DNA of 64,000 nt, taken from NCBI RefSeq assembly GCF_038396635.1, contig NZ_CP121687.1, positions 1,178,001 to 1,242,000 of the forward strand, in the 5' to 3' direction. Under the pieces are notes generated by a model. The model saw only the letters and a program-made list of their open reading frames with translations, did not search any database and was not told where the DNA came from. The translations under genes were made by a program, and so were the position numbers. Every line of letters begins with the position of its first letter. Position 1 is the first letter of the stretch. Shown here piece by piece: positions 45,607 through 54,259 of the stretch. The stretch is from Defluviitalea saccharophila. GTDB taxonomy: Bacteria > Bacillota > Clostridia > Lachnospirales > Defluviitaleaceae.

Positions 45607-46542
45607 ATGTATTGGGGAGATAAACCTTATTATTCTCTAAATTACTTTCTTCGTCAAAAGTTTGGAGAAAAAGTTTTTAAGATTTCATTGGATGGAGGAT
45701 TTACTTGTCCTAATAGGGATGGTACTTTATCTAAGAACGGATGTATTTTTTGCAGCGGAAGAGGCTCCGGTGATTTTGCTCCGCCGGCTATTCTTCCCAT
45801 TACAGAACAGTTTAATCGCAGTCGAGCACTTTTAAAAGATAAATGGAAGTCAGGTAAATATATTGTTTATTTTCAGGCCTTTACAAATACTTATGGGCCT
45901 GTAGATGTGCTTAGAAAAAAATATGAAGAAGCCCTATCTTTGCCCAATGTGGTGGGCATTGCTATTGCCACCCGACCGGACTGCTTAAGTAAGCCAGTCT
46001 TAGATTTATTAGATGAAATCAACAAGAAGACTTATTTATGGGTGGAACTCGGACTTCAAACAATGCATGAAGATACTGCCGTTCTCATTCAAAGAGGTTA
46101 TCCTCTTTCATGCTTTGAAGAAGCCGTGAATAATCTTTCAAAAAGAAATATAGATACAGTAATTCATATGATTCTGGGGCTTCCAGGAGAAAGTAAGAGC
46201 GATATGCTTTCATCTATAAAATATGCAGCTAAACAGCCTATACAGGGAATTAAGCTGCATCTGCTTCATATTATAAAAGATACGCCTCTATATGAGTATT
46301 ACTTAAAAAATCCTTTTCATGTTCTTACAATGGACGAGTATATTGATTTAGTAATCGACTGCATAGAATTGCTGCCTCCCCATATGGTTATTCATCGAAT
46401 CACCGGGGATGGTCCAAAAGCACTTCTTGCAGCCCCTTTGTGGAGTAAAAATAAGAAAGCGGTGTTAAATGGGATTCATAAAAGGTTAAAAGAAAGGAAT
46501 ACTTGGCAAGGGAAACTTTACTCATTTTCTTGTCGAGAATGA
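45607..46542 (+). CDS. TIGR01212-family radical SAM protein (YtqA-like)
   Basis: This 311-residue protein has a radical SAM cluster motif with widely spaced cysteines (CPNRDGTLSKNGCIFC, then SGRGSGDFAP), typical of TIGR01212/YtqA. It also has the SAM fold features VELGLQTMHEDTAVLIQRGY and HMILGLPGESKSDM. The reaction is not established, though related proteins are thought to modify RNA or metabolites. The likely promoter is TTGACG, 17 bases, TACCAT at 45539-45567. Confidence 0.85.
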   Translation: MYWGDKPYYSLNYFLRQKFGEKVFKISLDGGFTCPNRDGTLSKNGCIFCSGRGSGDFAPPAILPITEQFNRSRALLKDKWKSGKYIVYFQAFTNTYGPVDVLRKKYEEALSLPNVVGIAIATRPDCLSKPVLDLLDEINKKTYLWVELGLQTMHEDTAVLIQRGYPLSCFEEAVNNLSKRNIDTVIHMILGLPGESKSDMLSSIKYAAKQPIQGIKLHLLHIIKDTPLYEYYLKNPFHVLTMDEYIDLVIDCIELLPPHMVIHRITGDGPKALLAAPLWSKNKKAVLNGIHKRLKERNTWQGKLYSFSCRE

Positions 46543-46599
46543 CTTTTTAGTATACAATTAAATAGTACGACTTATTTACCAAAAAGAGGAGGGATTCTG

Positions 46600-47139
46600 G
46601 TGTTTCAATCAATGAATGAATTAGCCACAAATAAGTTGATTTTGTTATACTTAATTTCTAAAATTCAAATGCCTTTATCCCATGCACAAATTACTCAATT
46701 TATTATGGAAAGAGCCTATATGGATTATTTTTCTCTTCAACAATATTTAACGGAATTAATAGATGCCAATTTAATTGTCAGCCAGCAAGAAAACCATAAA
46801 ACCCGTTATATTATTGCCAATAAAGGGGTCACTACCCTTGAGTACTTTATCAATCGTATTCCGGAGAATGTTCGATTGGAAATAGATGAATACATAAAAA
46901 AAAATCGCCAGCATTTAAAGAAGGAACTGGAGATTACCGCTGAATATATTCCTGAAAAACACAGTGAATATATTGTATATTGTAAAGTTAAAGAAAATGA
47001 TATTACGCTGATGAACTTACAAGTAAGTGTTGCTTCGAAAGAACAAGCGAAAAGAATATGTGACAATTGGAAGAAAAATGCACAGAATTTGTACGGATCG
47101 ATTTTATCAAGCTTGATTCAAACCCCATCCAATGAATAA
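46600..47139 (+). CDS. DUF4364-family protein
   Basis: This 179-residue protein starts at GTG after AGGAGGGATTCTG. It has an N-terminal winged-helix-like region (NKLILLYLISKIQMPLSHAQ, then FIMERAYMDYFSLQQYLTEL) and a mixed C-terminal part. This matches DUF4364 of Clostridia, which may be a transcription factor family. It follows the radical SAM gene by 57 bases on the same strand, so cotranscription is likely. Confidence 0.82.
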   Translation: MFQSMNELATNKLILLYLISKIQMPLSHAQITQFIMERAYMDYFSLQQYLTELIDANLIVSQQENHKTRYIIANKGVTTLEYFINRIPENVRLEIDEYIKKNRQHLKKELEITAEYIPEKHSEYIVYCKVKENDITLMNLQVSVASKEQAKRICDNWKKNAQNLYGSILSSLIQTPSNE

Positions 47140-47144
47140 TAAGC

Positions 47145-47387
47145 TCAACTGATGAGTCCTCTTCTGTGAGCTTCTTGTGAAAGGATTTGATGTTTTTCAC
47201 GGGCAAAACCAAAAGCGAGTTTTGCCATTTTTTTTTGAAGATATTCTACAGAGTCTTTTTTGCTTTCTAATTCTTCTATCCATTTCTGTGTGTTTTCAAC
47301 GTCCTTTTTTAATTTATCTATCTCGCTTAATAAACATTGATCATCCAGATGCATATATTGGGATGACCAGTGTGTTCTTAGATCCAT
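47145..47387 (-). CDS. Small coiled-coil protein of unknown function (80 residues)
   Basis: The product is MDLRTHWSSQYMHLDDQ followed by a long coiled-coil (LLSEIDKLKKDVENTQKW, then IEELESKKDSVEYLQKKM). I chose the ATG at 47387 because AAAGGAGG lies before it. It ends close to the convergent DUF4364 gene. I do not recognise a family. It may organise or bind a larger partner. Confidence 0.7.
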   Translation of the reverse strand: MDLRTHWSSQYMHLDDQCLLSEIDKLKKDVENTQKWIEELESKKDSVEYLQKKMAKLAFGFAREKHQILSQEAHRRGLIS

Positions 47388-47484
47388 TTTGCTTCCTCCT
47401 TTCAATAAATCACTGAAACAATCTAAATATATACTATTACTATTATAACCATATTAATACAATATTAAATTTATATTACAAATC

Positions 47485-47519
47485 AAAAAAGGAACGCAAT
47501 ACATGCGTTCCTAAAAAAA
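47485..47519 (-). terminator. Terminator downstream of tRNA-Pro
   Basis: GGAACGCA pairs with TGCGTTCC, with A and T flanks on both sides. It directly follows the 3' end of the tRNA on the minus strand. Confidence 0.85.
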
Positions 47520-47593
<74 letters not shown>

Positions 47594-47640
47594 TAAAAAT
47601 ATATAATTTTGAAGAATTCTAAATAAATCTTTATAAAAAA

Positions 47641-48105
47641 CTACTTACAATTCATAATAAGTTCAATAAGCCTGCCTTGTGCTTTAGCTTCCTGAATAAG
47701 ATCCGGAGTAATAGTATCTCCAATGCGTGCGATTATGTTACCCTCGTCAATAATATCTTTTTGAACAACTTTGCCGCTTAAAAACTCTATTTGTTTTTGT
47801 TCAAACATTTTGCGCATCTGTATTGCTTGATCGTTGGCTTCTTCAAGTCCTAAACCAATTTCGGCAGCTTTGATGTCTTTTAATACTTGATTAATCAAGT
47901 CCTGCTGTGCATCAATTTCTGACTGTTCTTCACTTTTGTCTTGAAAACTAAATGAAAGATCTACTTCATCATGAGCTTCGTTTAAATTGAGCATAGTTTC
48001 CCCTAAAGCGCTATTACTTGGCTCTTCATCGGCCAATGGCTCATCTAAATTCAGAAAAAAGATATCTTCTGATTCATCATGTGTTTCAAAATTAAGATTA
48101 CTCAT
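47641..48105 (-). CDS. Acidic protein of unknown function (154 residues)
   Basis: The N-terminal half is strongly acidic and low in complexity (HDESEDIFFLNLDEPLADEE), and the middle is helical. The C-terminal part reads GKVVQKDIIDEGNIIARIG, then DTITPDLIQEAKAQGRL, a small beta-barrel-like pattern recalling PRC-barrel or RNA-polymerase-type sandwich strands. This suggests protein or nucleic-acid contact, but no named family. The structured repeat copy 2 lies in its upstream region on the opposite strand. Confidence 0.65.
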   Translation of the reverse strand: MSNLNFETHDESEDIFFLNLDEPLADEEPSNSALGETMLNLNEAHDEVDLSFSFQDKSEEQSEIDAQQDLINQVLKDIKAAEIGLGLEEANDQAIQMRKMFEQKQIEFLSGKVVQKDIIDEGNIIARIGDTITPDLIQEAKAQGRLIELIMNCK

Positions 48106-48196
48106 GATTTTCCCCCAAATAATTCATATTCTTCATTTCACCGCAAGTATATTATATATACTTTTAACAGGTTTTACAAGTCCATCTTGAAAATTT

Positions 48197-48333
48197 CAAG
48201 AAAGAGTTTCGTTTGCGGAACTCTCTCGCCGAGCGTAGTCGGCAAAACCAACAAAATTCAATACGGGAGAGTGTGCATCCTGCCGGAGGGCTTTTTGTTA
48301 CATAGAAATCTAGAAGAATTTTCTATGTAACAA
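48197..48333 (+). repeat. Structured repeat, copy 2 (core 48197-48296 plus hairpin 48295-48333)
   Basis: It aligns without gaps to copy 1 at 18687. Stems are GAGTTTCG/CGGAACTC (8 pairs, one wobble) and CTCTCTCG/CGGGAGAG (8 pairs, one wobble), with CCGA-loop-TCGG inside. The last hairpin is TTGTTACATAGAAA/TTTCTATGTAACAA, a perfect 14-bp stem whose bases differ from copy 1 on both sides together. It lies between two minus-strand genes, so it must be transcribed on its own or from the plus strand if it acts as RNA. Confidence 0.8.
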
Positions 48334-48359
48334 AAAAAGTCCGGTATATCGGACTTTTT
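48334..48359 (-). terminator. Terminator downstream of the PspC gene
   Basis: AAAAAGTCCG pairs with CGGACTTTTT around a short AT loop. The minus strand continues into TTTGTTAC of the repeat hairpin. Confidence 0.8.
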
Positions 48360-48367
48360 AACAGGTT

Positions 48368-48577
48368 TCATCTTAAATCTCTATACTCATCATCTACAGG
48401 CATTACTGCCCAACAAATAATATAAAGTAAAAATCCCGGAAATCCTGTACTCATAAGAGTTAATAAAACCCACAAAATACGGACTAACGTAGGATCAAAA
48501 TCAAAATACTCAGCAATTCCTCCGCAAACTCCTGCGATCTTTTTGTCTCTGCTGGATAAATGTAATCTTTTTTGCAT
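48368..48577 (-). CDS. PspC-domain membrane protein
   Basis: This 69-residue protein has the PspC pattern: KKIAGVCGGIAEYFDFDPTL, VRILWVLLTL and GFPGFLLYIICWAVMP. It has a membrane helix. PspC homologues take part in envelope stress responses, but this short form is widespread and of uncertain role. I chose the ATG at 48577 because AGAAGGAGGGATCGTG precedes it. Confidence 0.88.
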   Translation of the reverse strand: MQKRLHLSSRDKKIAGVCGGIAEYFDFDPTLVRILWVLLTLMSTGFPGFLLYIICWAVMPVDDEYRDLR

Positions 48578-48691
48578 CACGATCCCTCCTTCTAACCATC
48601 GCTCTTTATTCTCAAAACTCTTAATATAAAAGCTGTTCATTTTTCATTAATATATACGGCATATCTCAAAAAAAGTTTGTTTACTAAAATA

Positions 48692-49294
48692 TTATTTTTC
48701 ATTCTCTTCCTCAAGAACCCATTTGTCAAGTATTTCCCATATCTCTTCTTTTCCTTGTTTCGTCTCAGCTGAAAAAGGTATAATAACATGATTTGGATCC
48801 ATTTGAAGCGCTTTACGAATAAGGGCTACTTGTTTTTGAATTTGGCTTCTTTTAATTTTATCTGCCTTGGTAGCAACTACCAGGACATTATTTTGATAAT
48901 GGCAAATCCAATCATACATCATCTTGTCATTTTCATTGGGCTCATGTCTTATATCCACTAATAAAACCACTTGTTTGAGCTGTTCTCTTTTGGTTAAATA
49001 ACTTTCTATGAATTTACCCCATTTTTCCCTTAAATTCTTGGACACCTTGGCAAATCCATAACCGGGAAGATCGACAAAGTATAATTTATTTTCTACATTA
49101 TAAAAGTTTATAGTCTGAGTTTTGCCGGGCTGGCTGCTGGTTCTTGCCAATGCCTTTCGATTAATAAGAGCGTTGATCAAAGAAGATTTTCCTACATTGG
49201 ATTTCCCTGCAAAAGCTATTTCATTGAATTGGGTATCAGGAAATTGACTTGGATTTCCACACACTACCTCTAAGCTTACGTTATTTACATTCAT
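48692..49294 (-). CDS. ysxC: Ribosome-assembly GTPase YsxC/EngB
   Basis: This 200-residue GTPase takes part in large-subunit assembly. The G motifs are GKSNVGKSSLIN (G1), GKTQTINFY, DLPGYG (G3) and ATKADKI (G4). The length and the TKREQLKQVVLLVDIRHEPN region are typical. It lies 11 bases after lon in the same operon. Confidence 0.96.
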   Translation of the reverse strand: MNVNNVSLEVVCGNPSQFPDTQFNEIAFAGKSNVGKSSLINALINRKALARTSSQPGKTQTINFYNVENKLYFVDLPGYGFAKVSKNLREKWGKFIESYLTKREQLKQVVLLVDIRHEPNENDKMMYDWICHYQNNVLVVATKADKIKRSQIQKQVALIRKALQMDPNHVIIPFSAETKQGKEEIWEILDKWVLEEENEK

Positions 49295-49305
49295 AGAAAC
49301 TCTCC

Positions 49306-51630
49306 TTATTTAATAATAGCATGATTTAAAACCTCTTCCATATTCTTTGCCAAAACAAACTCCATATTCTCTTTTATGGAATCTGATAATTCATTCAGGT
49401 CTTTTTCATTATCTATGGGCAAAATGACTTTCTTAATGCCTGCTGCTTTTGCTGCCAGGACTTTTTCCTTTAATCCTCCAATGGGGAGTACTCTTCCGCG
49501 AAGGGTTATTTCCCCTGTCATCCCTACATCATTGCGTACCGGTTGATTTGTAAGAGCAGAAATCATTGCAGTTGCCATCGTAATCCCTGCAGAAGGTCCA
49601 TCCTTAGGCACTGCTCCTTCTGGAATATGGATATGAATATCCGTGGTTTTATAAAATTCACTGTCAATACTTAAGTCCTCCGCTTTGGAGCGAATATAGC
49701 TTATAGCTGCTTTTGCGGATTCCTTCATCACATCTCCTAATTGCCCCGTTAACTCAAACTTCCCGGTTCCTTTCATAATATTTACTTCAATTGAAAGGGT
49801 ATCTCCTCCAACGGGAGTCCATGCCAGACCTCTTGCAATGCCTATTTCTGCTTCTTCCATGATTTTATTCAGCCTATACTTTTTAGTTCCTAAATATTTT
49901 TCCAAGTTAGCTTCTGTAATACGAATGTACTTCTTATCTTCTTCTAGGATTTCTTTAGCAGCTTTTCTGCATAACTCTCCAATACATCTCTCAAGCTTAC
50001 GAACTCCGGCTTCTTTTGTATAATAGGTAATGATGTCTTTTAGAGCTTCCTTGCTTATACGAAGCTGGGACTTTGTCATTCCATGCTTTTCTAATTGTTT
50101 TTCTATTAAATGGTTGTAGGCGATATGGAATTTTTCTTCTTCTGTATAACTGGAGATATTAATAATCTCCATACGGTCTAAAAGAGGTCTTGGTATGGTA
50201 TCAAGGGTATTTGCCGTTGCTAAAAATAAAACCTTGGATAAATCAAAGGGCATTTCAATAAAATGATCTCTAAAAGAATGGTTCTGTTCAGCATCTAATA
50301 CTTCAAGCAATGCAGCAGAAGGATCGCCTCTAAAATCCGAACTCATTTTATCGATTTCATCTAATAACATTAGAGGGTTTTTAGCTTTTGCCTGCTTTAA
50401 TGCCTGAATGATTCTTCCGGGAAGCGCACCAACATAAGTACGTCTATGTCCCCTGATTTCTGCTTCGTCCCTTACGCCTCCTAATGAAATTCTTACATAA
50501 TTGCGATTAAGGGCTTTTGCAATGGAATGTGCAATAGAGGTCTTACCTACTCCCGGAGGCCCTACCAAACATATAATTGGGCTATTTACTTTAGTAGACA
50601 TTTCTCTTATAGATAAGAATTCGAGAATTCTTTCTTTTACTTTCTCCAAACCATAATGTTCTTTTTCTAAAATCTTTTTTGCATATTTGATATTATGAGA
50701 TTCATTCGTTTCCTTACTCCAGGGAAGATCCAGTATCCAGTCAATATAGTTTCTAACGACCACACTTTCTGCGGAAGCAGCAGGAATCTTCAGCATTCTT
50801 TGGAGCTCTTTTTCTACTTTTTCTTTAACTTCTTTCGGGGGATTGATTTCATTTAATCTTGCCTTATATTCATTAATTTCTCCCTGTATCCCGTCTCGAT
50901 CTCCCAGCTCATTTTGAATAATTTTCAGTTGTTCTCTAAGATAGTATTCCTTTTGGGATTGGTCGATGTTTTTCTTGACCTTGTCTAAAATATCTTTTTG
51001 GACATGTAAGATTTCAATTTCAGATTTTAATATTTGAATGACTAAAAGAAGTCTTTCTTCTTCATCAAATGCGCCTAAAATTCTTTGCTTGTCCTCTAAT
51101 TTCAGTTGAATATTGGAAGCAATAGCATCTGCCATTTCTCCCGGCTTTTCCATTGAAATAATATTTCTTATGGTATCGGATGAAATTCTATTATTAATTT
51201 TTGCATATTCTTCAAAAATTTCAGCTCCGGCTCTTAAAAGGGCTTGCTGATTAACATCTATATAATCCTCCTCCTGGGAGTATTCTTCAACATTCACTAA
51301 AAAATAGGGGTCCTCTTGCTCAAATGATACAATTCGTCCTCTTTTATTGCCTTCAACCAAAACGCGAATGGTATTGGTAGGAAGTTTTAAAATCTGCTTG
51401 ATAGAAGATATTGTTCCTACAGTATATAGATCCTTACTTTCTGGTTCTTCCGTTTCGGCTTCCTTTTGGGCAACCAAAAAGATTGATTGATCGCTGATCA
51501 TTGCCTCTTCTAAAGCTTTTATAGATTTTTGACGGGCTACGTCAAAATGTAAAATCATATTAGGAAATACATTCAGTCCTCTTAATGCCACTAAAGGCAT
51601 CTGCAGTAGATTCTTGTCGTCTTTTTTCAT
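49306..51630 (-). CDS. lon: ATP-dependent protease Lon
   Basis: Lon degrades damaged and regulatory proteins. The 774-residue protein has a LAN N-terminal domain, an AAA+ module (Walker A GPPGVGKTSIAHS, Walker B MLLDEIDKM) and the protease domain with the Ser-Lys dyad (PKDGPSAGITMATA; GGLKEKVLAAKAAGI). It has a consensus promoter at 51664-51692. Nearby genes lonB, clpX, clpP and tig form the common proteostasis group. Confidence 0.97.
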   Translation of the reverse strand: MKKDDKNLLQMPLVALRGLNVFPNMILHFDVARQKSIKALEEAMISDQSIFLVAQKEAETEEPESKDLYTVGTISSIKQILKLPTNTIRVLVEGNKRGRIVSFEQEDPYFLVNVEEYSQEEDYIDVNQQALLRAGAEIFEEYAKINNRISSDTIRNIISMEKPGEMADAIASNIQLKLEDKQRILGAFDEEERLLLVIQILKSEIEILHVQKDILDKVKKNIDQSQKEYYLREQLKIIQNELGDRDGIQGEINEYKARLNEINPPKEVKEKVEKELQRMLKIPAASAESVVVRNYIDWILDLPWSKETNESHNIKYAKKILEKEHYGLEKVKERILEFLSIREMSTKVNSPIICLVGPPGVGKTSIAHSIAKALNRNYVRISLGGVRDEAEIRGHRRTYVGALPGRIIQALKQAKAKNPLMLLDEIDKMSSDFRGDPSAALLEVLDAEQNHSFRDHFIEMPFDLSKVLFLATANTLDTIPRPLLDRMEIINISSYTEEEKFHIAYNHLIEKQLEKHGMTKSQLRISKEALKDIITYYTKEAGVRKLERCIGELCRKAAKEILEEDKKYIRITEANLEKYLGTKKYRLNKIMEEAEIGIARGLAWTPVGGDTLSIEVNIMKGTGKFELTGQLGDVMKESAKAAISYIRSKAEDLSIDSEFYKTTDIHIHIPEGAVPKDGPSAGITMATAMISALTNQPVRNDVGMTGEITLRGRVLPIGGLKEKVLAAKAAGIKKVILPIDNEKDLNELSDSIKENMEFVLAKNMEEVLNHAIIK

Positions 51631-51663
51631 TATATTGCCACCTCAAAATTTATTTCTCTTGTA

Positions 51664-51692
51664 ATTATGAGTAATTCAGTATAAATTGTCAA
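51664..51692 (-). promoter_or_regulatory. Sigma-A promoter of lon
   Basis: TTGACA, 17 bases, CATAAT on the minus strand. It lies about 34 to 62 bases before the lon ATG. No clear CtsR or HrcA site is visible around it. Confidence 0.8.
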
Positions 51693-51808
51693 ACCAATTT
51701 ACTTCTTAATATTCATTAATACATCGATTATATTTTCACCTAATCCAATCACATTATACTTTATAGAAGCCCATAGCCGTGAATTGTTTAATATGTACAG
51801 GCTGAATT

Positions 51809-51842
51809 AAAAAAGAGACGTATATCATGTACGACTCTTTTT
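51809..51842 (-). terminator. Terminator downstream of the GNAT gene
   Basis: AAAAGAG and CGTA arms pair with TACG and CTCTTTT, with one A/A mismatch in the stem. It overlaps the end of the GNAT gene. Confidence 0.75.
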
Positions 51843-52329
51843 AAATACAATTATTCACATTGTAAGGGGTATCATCTTGTTTGATTTTTTCCATATAAAT
51901 ATATCGAAGCTGCTTTGATACTTCCTGTACCTGGAATTCTTTATATCCAAGCTTTTTATATAAGTTGATATTTCTTATACTTTTATGACCGGTAAATATT
52001 TCAAATCTTGTACAATCTGAAAAAATTCTTTCAACCTCTTCTATAAGCCGAGTTCCTATTCCTTGCCTTTGGAATTTAGGATGAACCACCAATCTTCCTA
52101 CGTAACAAGTATCCCCTTCCTTATAGGCCCTTACAGCACCAATGATCACTCCGTTCATAATGGCCTTTAAAAAAAGATGCTTCGAAAACTCTCTTTCAAT
52201 TTCATCCAGTGTTTCTGTTAGCGGTAGCATATGAAAATCGCTATATAACTCTGCTTCACTTACGTAAGCCTGCTTTTGAAGCAAAAGAATTTCAGCCAAA
52301 TCTTTTACTTGAGCTTGTTCTATAATCAC
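51841..52329 (-). CDS. GNAT-family N-acetyltransferase
   Basis: This 162-residue protein starts at GTG after GAGGGGG. The acetyl-CoA motif A is LVVHPKFQRQGIGTRLIEEVE. The substrate is not predicted. Position between lonB and lon on the same strand but with a separate terminator suggests independent expression. Confidence 0.85.
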   Translation of the reverse strand: MIIEQAQVKDLAEILLLQKQAYVSEAELYSDFHMLPLTETLDEIEREFSKHLFLKAIMNGVIIGAVRAYKEGDTCYVGRLVVHPKFQRQGIGTRLIEEVERIFSDCTRFEIFTGHKSIRNINLYKKLGYKEFQVQEVSKQLRYIYMEKIKQDDTPYNVNNCI

Positions 52330-52420
52330 CTTGACTACCCCCTCTATATATCTAAAAATTATACCACATGTAAAAATGCTTTCTCAATATATATTTAAAA
52401 ATATTTACATAAAATATATG

Positions 52421-52458
52421 AAAAAAGACCCAATGTTTATAACATTAGGTCTTTTTTT
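52421..52458. terminator. Terminator downstream of lonB
   Basis: AAAAAAGACC and CAATGT arms pair with ACATTAGGTC and TTTTTTT, giving T-runs on both strands. It separates lonB from the GNAT gene. Confidence 0.8.
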
Positions 52459-52471
52459 ACATTTTAGAGCT

Positions 52472-54139
52472 TTATATCCCTTGAGCAGTCAATACTTTAG
52501 AAGTATCAGGCTTAGAGATCACTTCATCTTTTGCTTCATTAAACACTTCTTTGAGAACTTCATCAATATTTTTAACCGGGATAACCTTTATACTATAATC
52601 TTCAAAAGTTTCTTGCCAATTGTCCTCCGGTATAAGTACTTTTTCGATTCCTGCTGTTACTGCTGCATTTATTTTGGCATGGACACCACCTACAGGATGA
52701 ACGTTTCCTCTGATTGAAATCTCACCGGTCATTGCAATTTTATTTGAAATGGGTTTCTTTAAAATAGCCGAATATACTGCAGTAAATATGGCTATTCCGG
52801 CAGAAGGTCCATCCACAGGCATTCCCCCTGGGAAGTTGATATGAATATCGTAGTTTTTATAATTAATATTTAAAGTGTTTTTCATAGCAGTCAAAACATT
52901 TTCTATCGACCCTTTGGCAGTACTGCTTCTTTTCATTTTTCCGTTTAATTTATTAAATTCTTCTTCTTCAATAATTCCTGTTACAGTTAAGGTTCCTTTT
53001 GACTTTTCCTCTGCAGGTTGAGCAATAACTTCAATTTCAAGCACTGACCCCATTCGGACACCATAAACCGCCAGGCCATTGACACATCCTATAGCCTTTT
53101 CGTGGGAAATCTTTTTATCCAGTCTCCTGCTATATTGTCCAAATTCAATGACCCATTCAACGTCTTTTATGGTAATTTCCTTTCTATTTTCTATAGTAGC
53201 TATACATCCTGCTGTTTGCACGATATTCACTGCATCCCGTCCGTTAGCAGCATAATGCGTAATCAGCTCGGCTACGCCATCATCCAAGACAAAAGCTCCT
53301 TTTTTCGCCGCATTTTTTACGATCTTCGCTACATCATCCTTGGTAAGGGGTTGAAAGAATATCTCGGTGCATCGAGAGCGAAGGGCAGGAGGTATTTCTT
53401 CCGGAGTTCTTGTGGTTGCTCCAATTAATCTGAAATCCGCAGGCAAGCCATTTTGAAAGATGTCATGGATATGACATGGGATATTGCTGTCTTCTGAAGA
53501 ATAGTAGGCACTTTCTAAAAATACCTTTCTGTCTTCAAGAACCTTTAATAATTTATTCATTTGAATTGGATGAAGCTCTCCTATTTCGTCAATAAATAAA
53601 ATGCCTCCGTGGGCCTTGGTTACCGCTCCTGGCTTTGGCTGAGGAATACCAGCACTGCCATATGCCCCAGCCCCTTGATAAATTGGATCATGAACAGAAC
53701 CAATTAAAGGGTCTGCAATACCTCTTTCATCGAACCTTAGAGTCGTAGCGTCCATTTCTATGAATTTGGCATCCTCCTGAAAAGGAGAAATTGCTATTTT
53801 CTTTGCTTCTTCCAAGGTCACTCTGGCAGCTGCAGTTTTGCCTACCCCCGGTGGTCCGTAAATAATAACATGCTGAGGATTGGGTCCGCACAAAGCTGCT
53901 TTTAACGCTTTTAGTCCATCATTTTGGCCAATGATTTCTTCAAAGGAGCTTGGTCGTGTTTTTTCCGCCAGAGGCTCAGACAAACGAATTGCACGTAACT
54001 TCTTTAATTTTTCTAATTCCTTTTTCGATTCTTTCCCGATACAATTTTTTGTGGTCTGCTGCGTTTTTAAAAGAGAAAAAAAATAGATCCCTATTATAAC
54101 TGTGAAAACAAATTGAATATAAATTAAGATCTCGCTCAC
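52472..54139 (-). CDS. lonB: LonB-type ATP-dependent protease
   Basis: This 555-residue membrane-anchored relative of Lon starts at GTG (54139) after AGGAGG. It has an N-terminal helix (IYIQFVFTVIIGIYFFSLL). The AAA+ module has Walker A GPPGVGKTAAAR and Walker B ILFIDEIGELH. The protease domain has the Ser-Lys dyad (PVDGPSAGIAIFTA; GGVHAKINAAVTAGI). In B. subtilis LonB acts in the forespore, which fits a spore-former. Confidence 0.92.
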   Translation of the reverse strand: MSEILIYIQFVFTVIIGIYFFSLLKTQQTTKNCIGKESKKELEKLKKLRAIRLSEPLAEKTRPSSFEEIIGQNDGLKALKAALCGPNPQHVIIYGPPGVGKTAAARVTLEEAKKIAISPFQEDAKFIEMDATTLRFDERGIADPLIGSVHDPIYQGAGAYGSAGIPQPKPGAVTKAHGGILFIDEIGELHPIQMNKLLKVLEDRKVFLESAYYSSEDSNIPCHIHDIFQNGLPADFRLIGATTRTPEEIPPALRSRCTEIFFQPLTKDDVAKIVKNAAKKGAFVLDDGVAELITHYAANGRDAVNIVQTAGCIATIENRKEITIKDVEWVIEFGQYSRRLDKKISHEKAIGCVNGLAVYGVRMGSVLEIEVIAQPAEEKSKGTLTVTGIIEEEEFNKLNGKMKRSSTAKGSIENVLTAMKNTLNINYKNYDIHINFPGGMPVDGPSAGIAIFTAVYSAILKKPISNKIAMTGEISIRGNVHPVGGVHAKINAAVTAGIEKVLIPEDNWQETFEDYSIKVIPVKNIDEVLKEVFNEAKDEVISKPDTSKVLTAQGI

Positions 54140-54210
54140 AAAATATCCTCCTATCATGCATCCTAGATGATTTACGTATAGTATGCACAATCAGGAAGTT
54201 TTTATGATAT

Positions 54211-54241
54211 AAAAAATGTACAATCTTTCGACTGTACATTT
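54211..54241 (-). terminator. Terminator downstream of clpX
   Basis: AAATGTACA and AATC pair with GA(C)TGTACATTT. The minus strand continues into TTTTTTATATC. It separates clpX from lonB. Confidence 0.75.
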
Positions 54242-54259
54242 TATTGTAATATAATATTT

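Noticed and set aside
51660-51700. CtsR or CIRCE operator before lon
   Set aside because: GTCAAA occurs once but the tandem heptad pattern of CtsR and the CIRCE inverted repeat are both missing.
54140-54190. Longer start of the LonB gene at 54190
   Set aside because: The only strong ribosome site (AGGAGG) lies before the GTG at 54139.
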